Shown piece after piece: positions 32,311-42,950 of a DNA stretch of 64,000 nucleotides (position 1 is the stretch's first letter; each line of letters opens with the position of its first letter). The position numbers and the translations under genes were made by a program. Source of the DNA: Notospermus geniculatus (taxonomy: Eukaryota; Nemertea; Pilidiophora; Heteronemertea; Lineidae); the NCBI GenBank assembly GCA_002633025.1, contig NMRB01000703.1, positions 34,524 through 98,523 of the forward strand. Direction: 5' to 3'. The notes below the pieces were generated by a model that was not told the origin of the DNA, ran no database searches, and saw nothing but the letters and a program-made list of their open reading frames with translations.

Positions 32311-35300
32311 TCATTTCTGTTTTCTTGTACTGGTATAACTTTCCACATCGTACATCCCTGACGCCACAACACGCTTCTTTCGTCTTACTTTGGACTCGGC
32401 TTTAGCCTTTTGAACAGCAACCTGCTGTGCTTCCTTCTTTCTTCTATCAATTTCTAACTGTTGAAGATGTACATCCTTGTATATCGTCTCTTGTTCCGAC
32501 TCATTTATTCCTTCTCTATATTGTTTCATGAGATCATAACGTTCATTAGGTTTACGGAAATCTTCAGCTCGCTTCAGGAATTTTTCCTTTATTTCTGGTA
32601 GTATGATCCCCTTCAGGTGAAATGCTCTCTCCCAGCGTTCTAACCATGGTCGGGGATTTAGTAAAATCTGAAAGACCCGAGGAACATTAGTTAATGTGGT
32701 TCTTTGAAATTCACAGATTTATGTGGATAATTTCTATGGTGCCAGTATTAAATATCCAAATTCCTGGATAAGTTGTGAAATGTTACTGCACTGATCCACA
32801 AGAGGAAACTGATATCCATCTCTTGCCAAATGGCTGACAGTTAAATGTTACAGGATTATCAATTTCCAATGCATTTTTAACACTTTGTAAATGTGATGGG
32901 ATGTTGTCTTCATGCACTTTTGTTCGTAGTAACTAATAAACACTTAATCTTTGCCAATCAAAGTGAAGTTCTGAACTGTTATTGACCATACAAACCTTTG
33001 TTGTGTTCACAGGTACTGCCATTCCTTTCTGGAAGGGCACAGGGTCAATATCAAAGGGCACATAACTATACTCTTGAGGGGAATCGCGCAGGTAAAAGAG
33101 TTCATCATCAAGACGCTTCTCTAATTTCAACACATCAATCTTCTGGATGGCTGGATTGTATAAATCATAAAGAATCTCCACACCTGTGAAAAAATTATAA
33201 GAGATTCATTGTATACTGTGTGTACAGCAAGTACACGGGTAAGAAATAAGAGTTAGCAACACGATGTATCAAGTCATCAACATAGAATGCGTCTGGTGCT
33301 TTTCTTGTCATTTAGGGAACCTACAAGGTTGGTGGGTAGGGGTGGTCAAAAGCACTCAAAGTTCCAATGTTCCACTGAAAAATAGTGGTCTCTAAACTTT
33401 TACCAGACCATATAATCAATTACAGACAATATTTATCAAATCCAAGAAGTACTACTCTACATGTAACACAGGAAAAAACTATTTTTGTACCTTCTCCGTC
33501 CACGATGTTTCTCAAAATAAAGCTTGCCCGAAGTCCATGCCCACTTCGCTGGATGCAGATTCCAACAAATCGATTTTTATCTGGCCAGGTGCATAGGGAT
33601 CCGACACAGTAACAGCCATTATAGTGCCTGAAATGTGGTAAGATATACAATGTTAAATTGAACATATTTAACTTGCCGATTCAGCACATCCATCCAGAAA
33701 GCACTTCTCCAGGGCAGAATTTTTTCATACAGGTTGGCTCTCGTGGGCAATTCAATACATGTTGTTGGTTTCCGGAGAACTTTAGCATATTTTACAAAGA
33801 CCAACAACACACATCACTGCCATGTAGTCTCCCATGTAGTCATGCATATTATAATGGAGACATAGATTAGATAATAAGCAAGAAGTCAATCTCCAGAATT
33901 CACGAATTTTCGACCCCAACCGGGGTCTTTTTCAAGTGGAACTTTACAATCTGAAACTCTAGATTGTAAAGTTCCACTTGAAAAAGATCCCGGTTGGGGT
34001 CGAAAATTCGTGAAATCTGGAGATTGACTTCTTGCTTATTATCATTTTGTGTGTCAATTTTGTGCTTTTCTGTATCTTGGAGACATAGATTAGAATGTTG
34101 AGATGCATTCATGAATAAACACAAGAATGCTGCTATGCTGAAGTCACTGAAGACAACATTATTGAATAAAACCTTACCAACATAAAATTCAGGAATATCA
34201 ATGACTCCCCTCCTCCGCATCAGGTCCCTTCTCTCCAGTTTTTCAGCCAGACGATCTCTGCGTTTATAATCTGGGTCAGGTAGGAATTCTGGGTACACAA
34301 ATCTGTGAATACATATCGGATCAATTATCTGCATGACAAATGACAAAGTCTCAGTAGATAAACATAGGCTTTTAAAGAACAGCGCAAAGTATAGGAGATT
34401 CAGTGCCAGTTCACCATGGAAGACAGCCACAGCAGGTCAGTCAAATCTGGGTACCTTTATGCAACAATTTTTGTACATACCTGTAGTCATTAGGCACTGA
34501 CACGTTCACTGATTCCTGTGGGTCAGTCTGCTCTTGAGTGGAGGACAAGGGTGTCCTCCTATACTTGTCTACCAATTCATCTTCAAGCACGTACTCTTTT
34601 CTGTCAGCCTTAGACCACTTTCTCACATTCCTTGACTGGATATCTAGAAAAGATCAATGACTAGAATACAGTTACGAATCAGAAAAGTTGAAACATACAA
34701 TGTGGCTGTAGGCCTAGGCGCATATGCTACATCTATTACACAACACCGAATCGGAGGATAAGATCACCAATTTGGAATCAATTTACGTGCAGTTTGCTTT
34801 TTAAATGCAAGAATCATGAATTAGAATGACTTAGAAATAAAAATAAAATGCAAATTCACACTTTTTACGTTACATTTTGTAAGAACTCTGACACAAGGTA
34901 GATCAGTTCCCATCGCTGACACTCTAGTAGCGTCACCCACGGCTGCTGTGTCGACATGCAGAGACTGGAATTATTAGCTACTGACATCAGCCAGCCGTTT
35001 CAACCGACAGAATCGGAGTTCATTTATCAAAATAATCATATTCCACCACAGCATGCATTGCAGTATAGTAGGCCTACAAGGAGGATCGGACAACCGGTCA
35101 CGTGACAACGTCACCGATCGCGCAACCATGGCGCGGCCACTTCAGTTGGCCGACAGATTTCGACGAGTAAGCATCTTCCAAATCAACTAATGCGTTGCAT
35201 TCAGAAGGGATTAAGAACATCATATGTATAGCTTACAACATTATAAACCCTAAATAACATTCAATTCTCACCAAATTGATGAAATATCAGCGTATTTTAG

Positions 35301-36792
35301 GGCCGAAGCGCAAGTTGTCGCTCTCAGCAAATATTCACAGGGGGAAGTAAAAACTCATCAACATAATGTGACGTCAGGAGGCGGGGCTTATTTTGATTGA
35401 CAGCTATGCCAAATTTTTCTCTTTTCCGGCTCTGGTGATTGGCTGGGCATTGATTAGGGACCATATTTGGATTACTNNNNNNNNNNNNNNNNNNNNNNNN
35501 NNNNNNNNNNNNNNNNNNNNNNNNNNNNNNNNNNNNNNNNNNNNNNNNNNNNNNNNNNNNNNNNNNNNNNNNNNNNNNNNNNNNNNNNNNNNNNNNNNNN
35601 NNNNNNNNNNNNNNNNNNNNNNNNNNNNNNNNNNNNNNNNNNNNNNNNNNNNNNNNNNNNNNNNNNNNNNNNNNNNNNNNNNNNNNNNNNNNNNNNNNNN
35701 NNNNNNNNNNNNNNNNNNNNNNNNNNNNNNNNNNNNNNNNNNNNNNNNNNNNNNNNNNNNNNNNNNNNNNNNNNNNNNNNNNNNNNNNNNNNNNNNNNNN
35801 NNNNNNNNNNNNNNNNNNNNNNNNNNNNNNNNNNNNNNNNNNNNNNNNNNNNNNNNNNNNNNNNNNNNNNNNNNNNNNNNNNNNNNNNNNNNNNNNNNNN
35901 NNNNNNNNNNNNNNNNNNNNNNNNNNNNNNNNNNNNNNNNNNNNNNNNNNNNNNNNNNNNNNNNNNNNNNNNNNNNNNNNNNNNNNNNNNNNNNNNNNNN
36001 NNNNNNNNNNNNNNNNNNNNNNNNNNNNNNNNNNNNNNNNNNNNNNNNNNNNNNNNNNNNNNNNNNNNNNNNNNNNNNNNNNNNNNNNNNNNNNNNNNNN
36101 NNNNNNNNNNNNNNNNNNNNNNNNNNNNNNNNNNNNNNNNNNNNNNNNNNNNNNNNNNNNNNNNNNNNNNNNNNNNNNNNNNNNNNNNNNNNNNNNNNNN
36201 NNNNNNNNNNNNNNNNNNNNNNNNNNNNNNNNNNNNNNNNNNNNNNNNNNNNNNNNNNNNNNNNNNNNNNNNNNGACTACGACGGACGACGACGGACGAC
36301 GACGGACGACGACGGACGACGACGGACGACGGACACCGCGTGACGACTATAGCTCACGGGTGAGCTAAAAATGATAAATATACCTATTTTCACGTAGAAA
36401 TCAGCCTTCAAATTACGCTGATTTGCACTGGGTAACCACGTGCGTTTGTTTACATGACCTTGACCTTAGCAGAAACATCACGTGACCGGTTGTCCGATCC
36501 TCCTTGGTAGGCCTAGGCCTTGTGGCACACAGACAACAGTGACAGTGCAGACCTGCAGTGCACAGAGTCAACACACACACACAGTGTGTGTGACACAGCA
36601 CAGGAGAGATGCAGCCTGCACAAAACAGCAATACGAATCATTAAACATCAAGGGTTTCTAATTGTTTACTGTGTTCTTTAATTTACAGTTCCAACGGCAC
36701 TATCAATGTCTTTTACAGATAATTCACGTACAAGAATTTGAAGATAATCTGAAAACTTGCGAAGCCACCCGCCGGATCATGGAGGCTGCCAT
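32311..36792 (-). CDS. MRPL19: Mitochondrial large ribosomal subunit protein bL19m, one-base frameshift
   Basis: Structural protein of the mitochondrial large ribosomal subunit. Six exons: 36792-36732, 34643-34481, 34302-34178, 33627-33491, 33183-32996, 32667-32311; about 343 residues once the frame is mended. Exon 1 encodes an Arg/Ser-rich, acid-free leader (MAASMIRRVASQVFRLSSNS) typical of mitochondrial import. Family motifs are FVYPEFLPDPDYKRRDRL, RRRGVIDIPEFYVG, GICIQRSGHGLRASFILRN, KLEKRLDDELFYLRD and RPWLERWERAFHLKGI. The C-terminal basic extension is longer than I recall for vertebrates. Exon 4 is one base short: an A5 run at about 33574-33578 breaks the frame between PYAPGQ and NRFVGI, where A6 would keep it. 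Intron 1 holds the 798-base assembly gap. Head to head with STK40. Candidate poly(A) signal at 32089-32094. Confidence 0.9.
33871..34042. repeat. Near-perfect hairpin element in MRPL19 intron 3
   Basis: ATAATAAGCAAGAAGTCAAT...TTCACGAATTTTCGACCCC and its reverse complement form arms of about 80 bp around a few bases. The 15-base GGAGACATAGATTAG stands immediately left (33856-33870) and again at 34079-34093, as a target-site duplication might. Confidence 0.88.
35477..36274. other. Assembly gap (798 N)
   Basis: Run of N inside MRPL19 intron 1. The right edge is a GACGACGGA microsatellite, which may be why assembly failed. Confidence 1.
36275..36332. repeat. (GACGACGGA)n microsatellite at the gap edge
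   Basis: Repeats of ACGACGG for nearly 60 bases directly adjoining the N run. The array probably continues into the gap. Confidence 0.9.
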
Positions 36793-37731
36793 TTTGAATG
36801 CGCATGCGCTCTCAGCTTGAAATGGCCATTGCGTGCACGTACCTGTTGACATTTTGTTTGCACTGGTAGGCCTTAGTTTTACCCGATTTTTTGTCCTTTT
36901 TGGCGCTACATTTGTTATCTTCCTACGCTTTAATTATCTTAAAAGTTTTATACACCTTTTGTCGGATACTCTGTATGAATAAAGGTGCAGAGAGACGGAG
37001 TTCAAGAATAAATTTTGAAGTGTCCGAAATTAGGACACTTGTTGCATTGCATTGCATTGAATGATGCACACAATCACAATATGCATTGCACCCACACATG
37101 CCACACCACTAGCAAAGGTGTCAATCAGTTGTCGGACAAAAAATGGATGTCAGGCATGTGGGTGTGTAGGCCATGTAGGATGATTATGGCATGATGGATG
37201 GGGTGGTTCTGCCTTTGATGTGTGTTTGCGAGATAGCTGCAAAAGCAAGGGCAAGTCGTAGAGCCGATAGGCGGCCTCGCATACAAAATTAGGCCTACCG
37301 TACCGGGATGGGAGGGGCCACCGGGGTATTTACGGTATTTTTGATTTGTTGAAATTTTCCATGAATGCGTCTTTGCGAGCAAGTCAAATGCTGATTCCTA
37401 ATCTTGGCCTAGATCTAAGCCAACTTCAGTGACTGCCTTTTGAGGCGAGCTGTTTTCTTTGGGCCCCTCGTGAACAATAGTCTAGATTTCCAATTGTTCA
37501 TGAGGAGCCCAAAGGAAACAGCTCGCCTCAAAAGGCAGTCACTGCCACCTTTCTTTTGTTAACTGCCTATTCTGATCTGAAGTGATGATTTGAACCAGAA
37601 ACAATAATTAAGTGAAGAATGAGGGAGCAAACAAATACAATATGAATATTGTGCACTTCTAAGAAGCCCTATTCTGTTAATTAGGAGTCAAAAAGATGTC
37701 CTGATGATGGTGACACCCTGACATTCTGAGG
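36793..37731. promoter_or_regulatory. Divergent promoter region of MRPL19 and STK40
   Basis: The two start codons face away from each other across 939 bp. The interval contains no further ORF worth calling and one hairpin element at 37427-37544. A shared promoter is inferred from arrangement only; no TATA box was picked out. Confidence 0.4.
37427..37544. repeat. Hairpin element upstream of STK40
   Basis: CAGTGACTGCCTTTTGAGGC and GCCTCAAAAGGCAGTCACTG are perfect ends. The arms extend ~52 bp with few mismatches around a ~14-base loop. Confidence 0.85.
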
Positions 37732-40601
37732 ATGAAAAGAAGCATTGATGCTACCTCTCCCAGTACTGGTGGTGAGCGGCCAAGGAAGTCCAAGAAGACA
37801 GAGAAAGTTGCTGCTCCTCTCAAGAAGGCTGGACCATATTTACTAGGTGAGGCCATGGACAGACTAAGCGACTGGTTTAAGGTTTTTGAACATTGTAATT
37901 CATCAAGCAAGATGTTTAGGGTTCAGTTTCTGCAGTGAAGAAAATACCATCTGATAACCTCTATGATAGCGTGTGGAGAACACCAATATTTGAGATGAAG
38001 CGAGCATTGAAAAGATTTTTGAAAGTTTTATACTTCTACAATGTTGTTAGTATTGTGTACTGTCTGTCACTTTCAGGTCCGAGACTAGGGACATCTCCAG
38101 TCCGCAGTATAGTCCAATGTCTTGCCAGGAAAGATGGGACAGATGATTTCTATACTTTGAAGATTCTGAGTATGGAAGATCATCGTCATGAGAGCCAAGA
38201 TCATCGGCAGGGAAAGATGCTGATGCACACAGAATACTCGCTGTTGTCCTTGTTGCATAACCAGCCAGGTGTTGTCCATCACCATGGACTTTTCAAGGTA
38301 TGAGGTGGTACATGTGGTAATTTTGAAATATTTCAATTGAGGGGCCTAGGGACATGCTGACAGGTTTCCAGCAAACAAAGCTTTGTTCAAGTTCGTTTAA
38401 AAAGAAATGAGAATGCTTTCAAGATTTTCATATTCCCAACACGTGTACATTCCCAAGTGTCATTCATCATAAGAGGTTAAAATTCATGCTTGGTTTTCTG
38501 TTAGGCCAAATGCAGTGGAACAGTGGGTTGAATTGTGAAATAAACAAATGATAGAACTGAAAATTGATGCATTTGACAAGTTTTTGACAGAAGCAGTTTA
38601 AAATGTGCTGTATAAAAAAATATCCTGGCAAACTTCCACTGAGGGAGGTCTCAGCACTCTCTGTATCTGCCGACAGAATATCTAAATCCAAATCCTTCTC
38701 CATCATGTACCCCACTAAATTTTGGGTCCCGTTTCCAGGATGAAGTTTGGGAGGACGACGGCGTAGCTGATAGTGTTGAGCGCCTAACTGGCAGGAAAAA
38801 GCGCCTGTGCCTTGTCCTGGATTGCTTAATACCACATGAATTCAGCAACAAGAATTCTGATCTGATCAACCTGCAACATCATGTTATCAAGGAGAAGAAA
38901 CTTAGTGAAAAGGAAGCCATTGTGATCTTTAATGAGATTGTTAAAACAGTTGCAGCCCTCCATAAGGTAATGTTATAACCTGTGTTGACATTCGATTCTG
39001 CTGTTCTATAGCAGTTTTATAACAGTGTTAGCCACGTGGGGGGGAGTGGGAATAGCCAATGATGATGTGGCGAGTCAGTAGCGCAATCTCTACCATTTAG
39101 GGAAATACAAAACTCTCAATTTCTGCTTGGCTCTTTGTGATTACATTAAATTTAACTTTTTTCAGAAAAATATTGTTCACCGTGATCTTAAGCTTGGTAA
39201 CATGGTGCTGAATAAGAGAACAAAAAATGTGATCATAACAAACTTCTGCCTCGGGAAGCATTTGGTCTGTGAGGATGACTTACTGCAGGATCAAAGGGGC
39301 AGTCCGGCGTACATCAGTCCCGACGTTCTCAGTGGTGAGTACGAAGGAAGAACTCAGGGTTGTCAGCCTGGTGCAGTGCCTGTCACCTCCGAAATGTTAG
39401 TAATGAGTCCAAGTTAAAGCCATCCTTGGATTAGCCATGCAGATTTGTTGGTACGTGTGTAGTTCTAAATTGCCAGGTGGTGTTACCGATTTGACTTCCA
39501 AAATCACAAATTAATCTTTCATTGTTATATTCAATTTCAGGAAAGGCTTATTTGGGAAAGCCTAGTGATATGTGGGCACTTGGCGTGGTGCTCTATACAA
39601 TGTTGTATGGCCAATTTCCATTTTATGACAGTGTACCTCAAGAACTCTTCAGGAAAATCAAGGCTGCTGAATACACAATTCCTAAGTAAGTTGCCAGGCA
39701 GAGTCTGCTCTGATTACGGTATCTTCTGATTTAATGCCAGTACATGAGGCTGGGGACATGATGATTTTACCCAAAATATCTGTACGTTTGTCTACCTCTT
39801 ATTTTGAGTCTCGCACCAAATCTGGAATTGACGGTCTTTGACTATACAAATAATTGCATTGCTGTTATTGTTCCCTATTGATTGTTATTGTTTCAGTGAT
39901 GGCCGTGTTCTAGAGAGCACAACAACATTGATAAAGAAACTTCTTGTCCTGGATCCAAGGACAAGATTAACTGCCACACAAGTCTTGGAACATCTTGAAG
40001 GCATCATTGCTACTTGGTAGGTGACTGAGGAATTACTAGCGCAATGGTTGCATGCTTAATTGTGTCAACTGATTGAAGGTTTAACTCTGCATTTGCAGCC
40101 AGGCTTACGGTAATCCTTATCTTTCCACCCAGAAATACATGTAAACCTTGCCGTAAATTCAGAGTTGCTGAAGACAGGCCTGTTTATTCATAGGGGGCAT
40201 ACTCAATTTCCTCAGGACCAGCTGAGATGCAGTTGGCCCACCTCCTTGTGATTACAGAACACCCTCTCCTCAATTTATTGCATTAATTAGAGTATCAATT
40301 GTTCTTTATTCCAAGGAAATCGCTGGCAATCAAGACCGGTCCTGCCCAAGTTGTACCAGATATCGACATTCAAGATGCAATGGAACCCCAACCCTCAACA
40401 TCTTCAGCTACGAGTCCCACGGATGATTTTGAAGCCAAACTTACCAAAGCCCATAATGGCAACCCAGAGGGAGAGAAGGAAAAACGTTTCGTGTTGCCAA
40501 GACGACAGCTTAGCCATCCTCCAATCAGGAGAGTGAATCAAGATGCAAGACCACTGTCTGCCGATGAAGTTCTGTCAAAGATACATCTATTACCTCTATA
40601 G
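37732..40601 (+). CDS. STK40: Serine/threonine kinase 40 (STK40/SgK495)
   Basis: STK40 is a Tribbles-related pseudokinase that acts as an adaptor for the COP1 ubiquitin ligase. Seven exons in consistent phase: 37732-37846, 38077-38297, 38739-38966, 39166-39334, 39541-39685, 39897-40016, 40316-40601; 427 residues, close to the vertebrate length. Highly conserved segments are SIVQCLARKDGTDDFYTLKI, LLHNQPGVVHHHGLF, INLQHHVIKEKKLSE, KNIVHRDLKLGNMVLNKRT and KPSDMWALGVVLYTMLYGQF. The catalytic-loop HRDLK is present at about residues 193-197 but DFG is replaced by NFC and the ATP-binding glycine loop is absent, as in STK40 elsewhere. The C-terminal tail is Pro/Ser-rich. The start is the ATG opening the first recognisable exon. 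A possible poly(A) signal is at 42703-42708, giving a long 3' UTR. Confidence 0.95.
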
Positions 40602-40652
40602 AGGGTGTTCATCATGTCAAATTCAATCATGTTACCGGTAGCCTACCTTTAC

Positions 40653-40842
40653 AATAGCCCTTTTTCAAAATCACGTGACGTCTTGGTGCGGAGCTACGTT
40701 TAGGGGCCTGAGTGACGTCACACAAACTGCGTCATGACTTTTTGCACCGCCAAATGCCATGACGCTGTTTGTGTGACGTCACTCGGGGCCCCTAAACGTA
40801 GCTCCACACCAAGACGTCACGTGATTTTGAAAAAGGGCTATT
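40653..40842. repeat. Hairpin element in the STK40 3' region
   Basis: AATAGCCCTTTTTCAAAATC and GATTTTGAAAAAGGGCTATT bound 190 bp of near-perfect inverted repeat, with ACGTGACGTCTTGG.G.GGAGCTACGT in the arms. If the 3' UTR is as long as it seems, the hairpin would be transcribed. Confidence 0.88.
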
Positions 40843-42235
40843 TATTGAGCGGCCTCCTACATGCTGCATTTGGAGGCGGCGACACTATACTGGGGCCTAA
40901 GAGTGAAGGATGATGCAGTCCATGCACTTTGGGAATTGAAGTAATTTTTTCACTAAATTCAAACTTGTGATCTGAATTGGTCGCCACCCTTCTATAATAG
41001 CACATGTAACTAAAACAGTTTACTTGCTATGCTCCTGCATTATGCATAAGTATTTGTACGACTCATGTGTGCACTGCTTACCAGTATACATGTACACTTA
41101 TACTGTTGTAGCATGTTCCTAAGTTCGGGGATGGGGCTGAGAGAAATCGTGAACGTTGATTCACTATGTATTGTTGATCAATTTAAGGAACTTTTGATAC
41201 ATGTATATGCTGACCTGTACTTGTATCAGCTGATGCATGTTCAATCATGTAACTGCACGGAAAAACTTGAATATTTTTATCAAGCATTTTATCTGTCTGT
41301 TTTGATCATTGTTGTTTGTGCACGTGTTTTACTGTGATGTTTCAAGTCTGACGTTAACTGTACACCCTTAAGGCCCCCATACACCGATTTAATGACAAAA
41401 GTAAAAATTAAGTGTGTTTCAGAAGACTTTTTGGCAACATAGTACCAGTATTGAATTGAGAATGTTATAAAACTTCAACGCATGTGGAGTTTTGTCTGAT
41501 GAAGTCCTGCTCGATGCCCAGTTTCAATTTTTGTCAATCGGTGTATGAAAGCCATTATGAATGTCTTGTTTACATGTGCTAATCCGGCAGAATTAAATTG
41601 CTGACCTAATATTCCTGGTTGCTGTAAAGGGCACTATTACTTACCTCTTGCCTGTTCAGTATTCATTCTCAGCCAATATCAAGTGTTCTCACCAAATTCT
41701 ATCATACTTCAGGCACTTCATTTCTGCTTTTCTTGGTTCTGAGGGAGAAGTACAGTACAATATGTACTTACACACCTTCTGATTGAATGTCTCTTTTCTA
41801 CAGGCTGCATCTAATCATGGATAAACCTCATCCTACATAATTCGGATACATGTAGATATTCTGTGGGGTATTTGCCACCCTTGTGGCCTATCAATTTTGC
41901 TCTTGTTCATGTCGGTGAAAGTTTTTATCATGATATTGTCCTCCTGTACTAGAATAGAATCACATGATAAATCTTGTTGTAAATGTCGAGTTAAAGCAAG
42001 CACCAGTCCCTGGTGTTTGCTGGTAAAAAATAATTTTCATTGAAAGTTGTTGGAGCACTTAGTTGTTAATCCAGTTGTGAGATATTATGAATGTGTTGTT
42101 TCATGCTCGTTGCAATTATTGTTTATGTAAGCAGATTTTATCTACGTTTTATCGGAAAGGTAAATAGAAGTGTGAATATTTTTGTAAGTTGTGTTTTTGT
42201 CTTTCATTCAATATGGGGAGCTGGAAAGTAGAAGA
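40843..42235. other. Probable STK40 3' UTR or spacer
   Basis: No coding potential. AT-rich, with several TACATGTA palindromes. It may be part of the STK40 transcript. Confidence 0.4.
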
Positions 42236-42464
42236 TACAGTGGAACCTCCCCTAATGGACTTCTCTGCCAGGACACCTGTCTATTAAGGACAGAAGAGTT
42301 CAGTCCAAATCAGTCACATCCATTCAACTTTACCTCTGTAAGAGGACACTTCCCAATTTAGGATTGCACCATACCGGCAACAGGACGTTGTCCTCAGTCC
42401 GCGGACATGATGATGATGATGATGTAATCCCTTTGAAAGCTGTCCTCAATAGAGTTCCACTGTA
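42236..42464. repeat. Tigger/pogo-like MITE
   Basis: Begins TACAGTGGAACCTCC and ends GTTCCACTGTA, with CTATTAAGGACAG and CCTCAATAGAG inside. The CAGTGGAAC terminus next to TA is typical of Tigger-derived elements. Confidence 0.7.
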
Positions 42465-42474
42465 CTAGAATTCT

Positions 42475-42673
42475 GGGCCGATATTCATGAAACCTCAGGC
42501 GTGGATCCAGGGGGCGCCTCCACCCATTTTCGGCCAACGGTGTGGCCCCTCTTCTGAAATTGTGGATCCGCCCCTGAACCTTGCTTAGTTGGTTAGTAGT
42601 TGTGTACATTGGCCTAAACCAACTGGGCACTAAAGCAAGTAACAGCCTCGCAATGTTTTATGAATATGGGCCC
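42475..42673. repeat. Element with GGGCCSATATTCATRAAA ends carrying a nested insertion
   Basis: GGGCCGATATTCATGAAAC at the left and TTTTATGAATATGGGCCC at the right, the same ends as the element at 13911-14020. The GGATCC-ended element at 42497-42576 lies inside. Confidence 0.7.
42497..42576. repeat. GGATCC-ended element, copy 2, nested
   Basis: CAGGCGTGGATCCAGGGGGC at the left and ATTGTGGATCCGCCCCTG at the right, 80 bp in all, within the previous element. Confidence 0.7.
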
Positions 42674-42950
42674 TGATTGACAAAGCTCATTTCACTGGTG
42701 CCAATAAAGTCATCAAGCACAGATACAATGTATAGGCAGTTGCACAATATTCACCGAGTTATTGAAAGGGTGCCGTCAACATCACAGAAGTGGAATCTTC
42801 TGAAACCAGGAAGAGGAAAAATCAACACTTGAATGCTGAAATATAAATCTAGTGGTTTTATTGTAAACCAACAGAAAACTGAAAATACCGATAAACAAAT
42901 TATCATTCTGTCACACATCCAAAGTGAGAACTAAATATCCCTTCACAGCA

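Larger units (their letters stand above)
35069..36515. repeat. Large inverted repeat spanning the assembly gap
   Basis: TAGGCCTAC(C)AAGGAGGATCGGACAACC...CACGTGA occurs at 35069-35105 and reverse-complemented at 36478-36515, with one indel in ~38 bases. The interval of ~1.45 kb includes 798 N. This looks like the terminal repeats of a DNA transposon inserted in MRPL19 intron 1. Confidence 0.6.

Noticed and set aside
34880-35000. Alternative first exon of MRPL19 immediately upstream of exon 2 (short ATG frames near 34910-34960)
   Set aside because: No donor there gives the phase required by exon 2, whereas the leader at 36792-36732 fits the phase exactly and looks like a mitochondrial presequence.
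35128-35170. ATG with 13 open codons and a GTAAGC donor as first exon of STK40
   Set aside because: STK40 already has a complete start at 37732, and this ATG sits inside the inverted repeat flanking the gap.
35393-36363. Long open frames across the N run
   Set aside because: They are open only because N codons are not stops; the true sequence is unknown.
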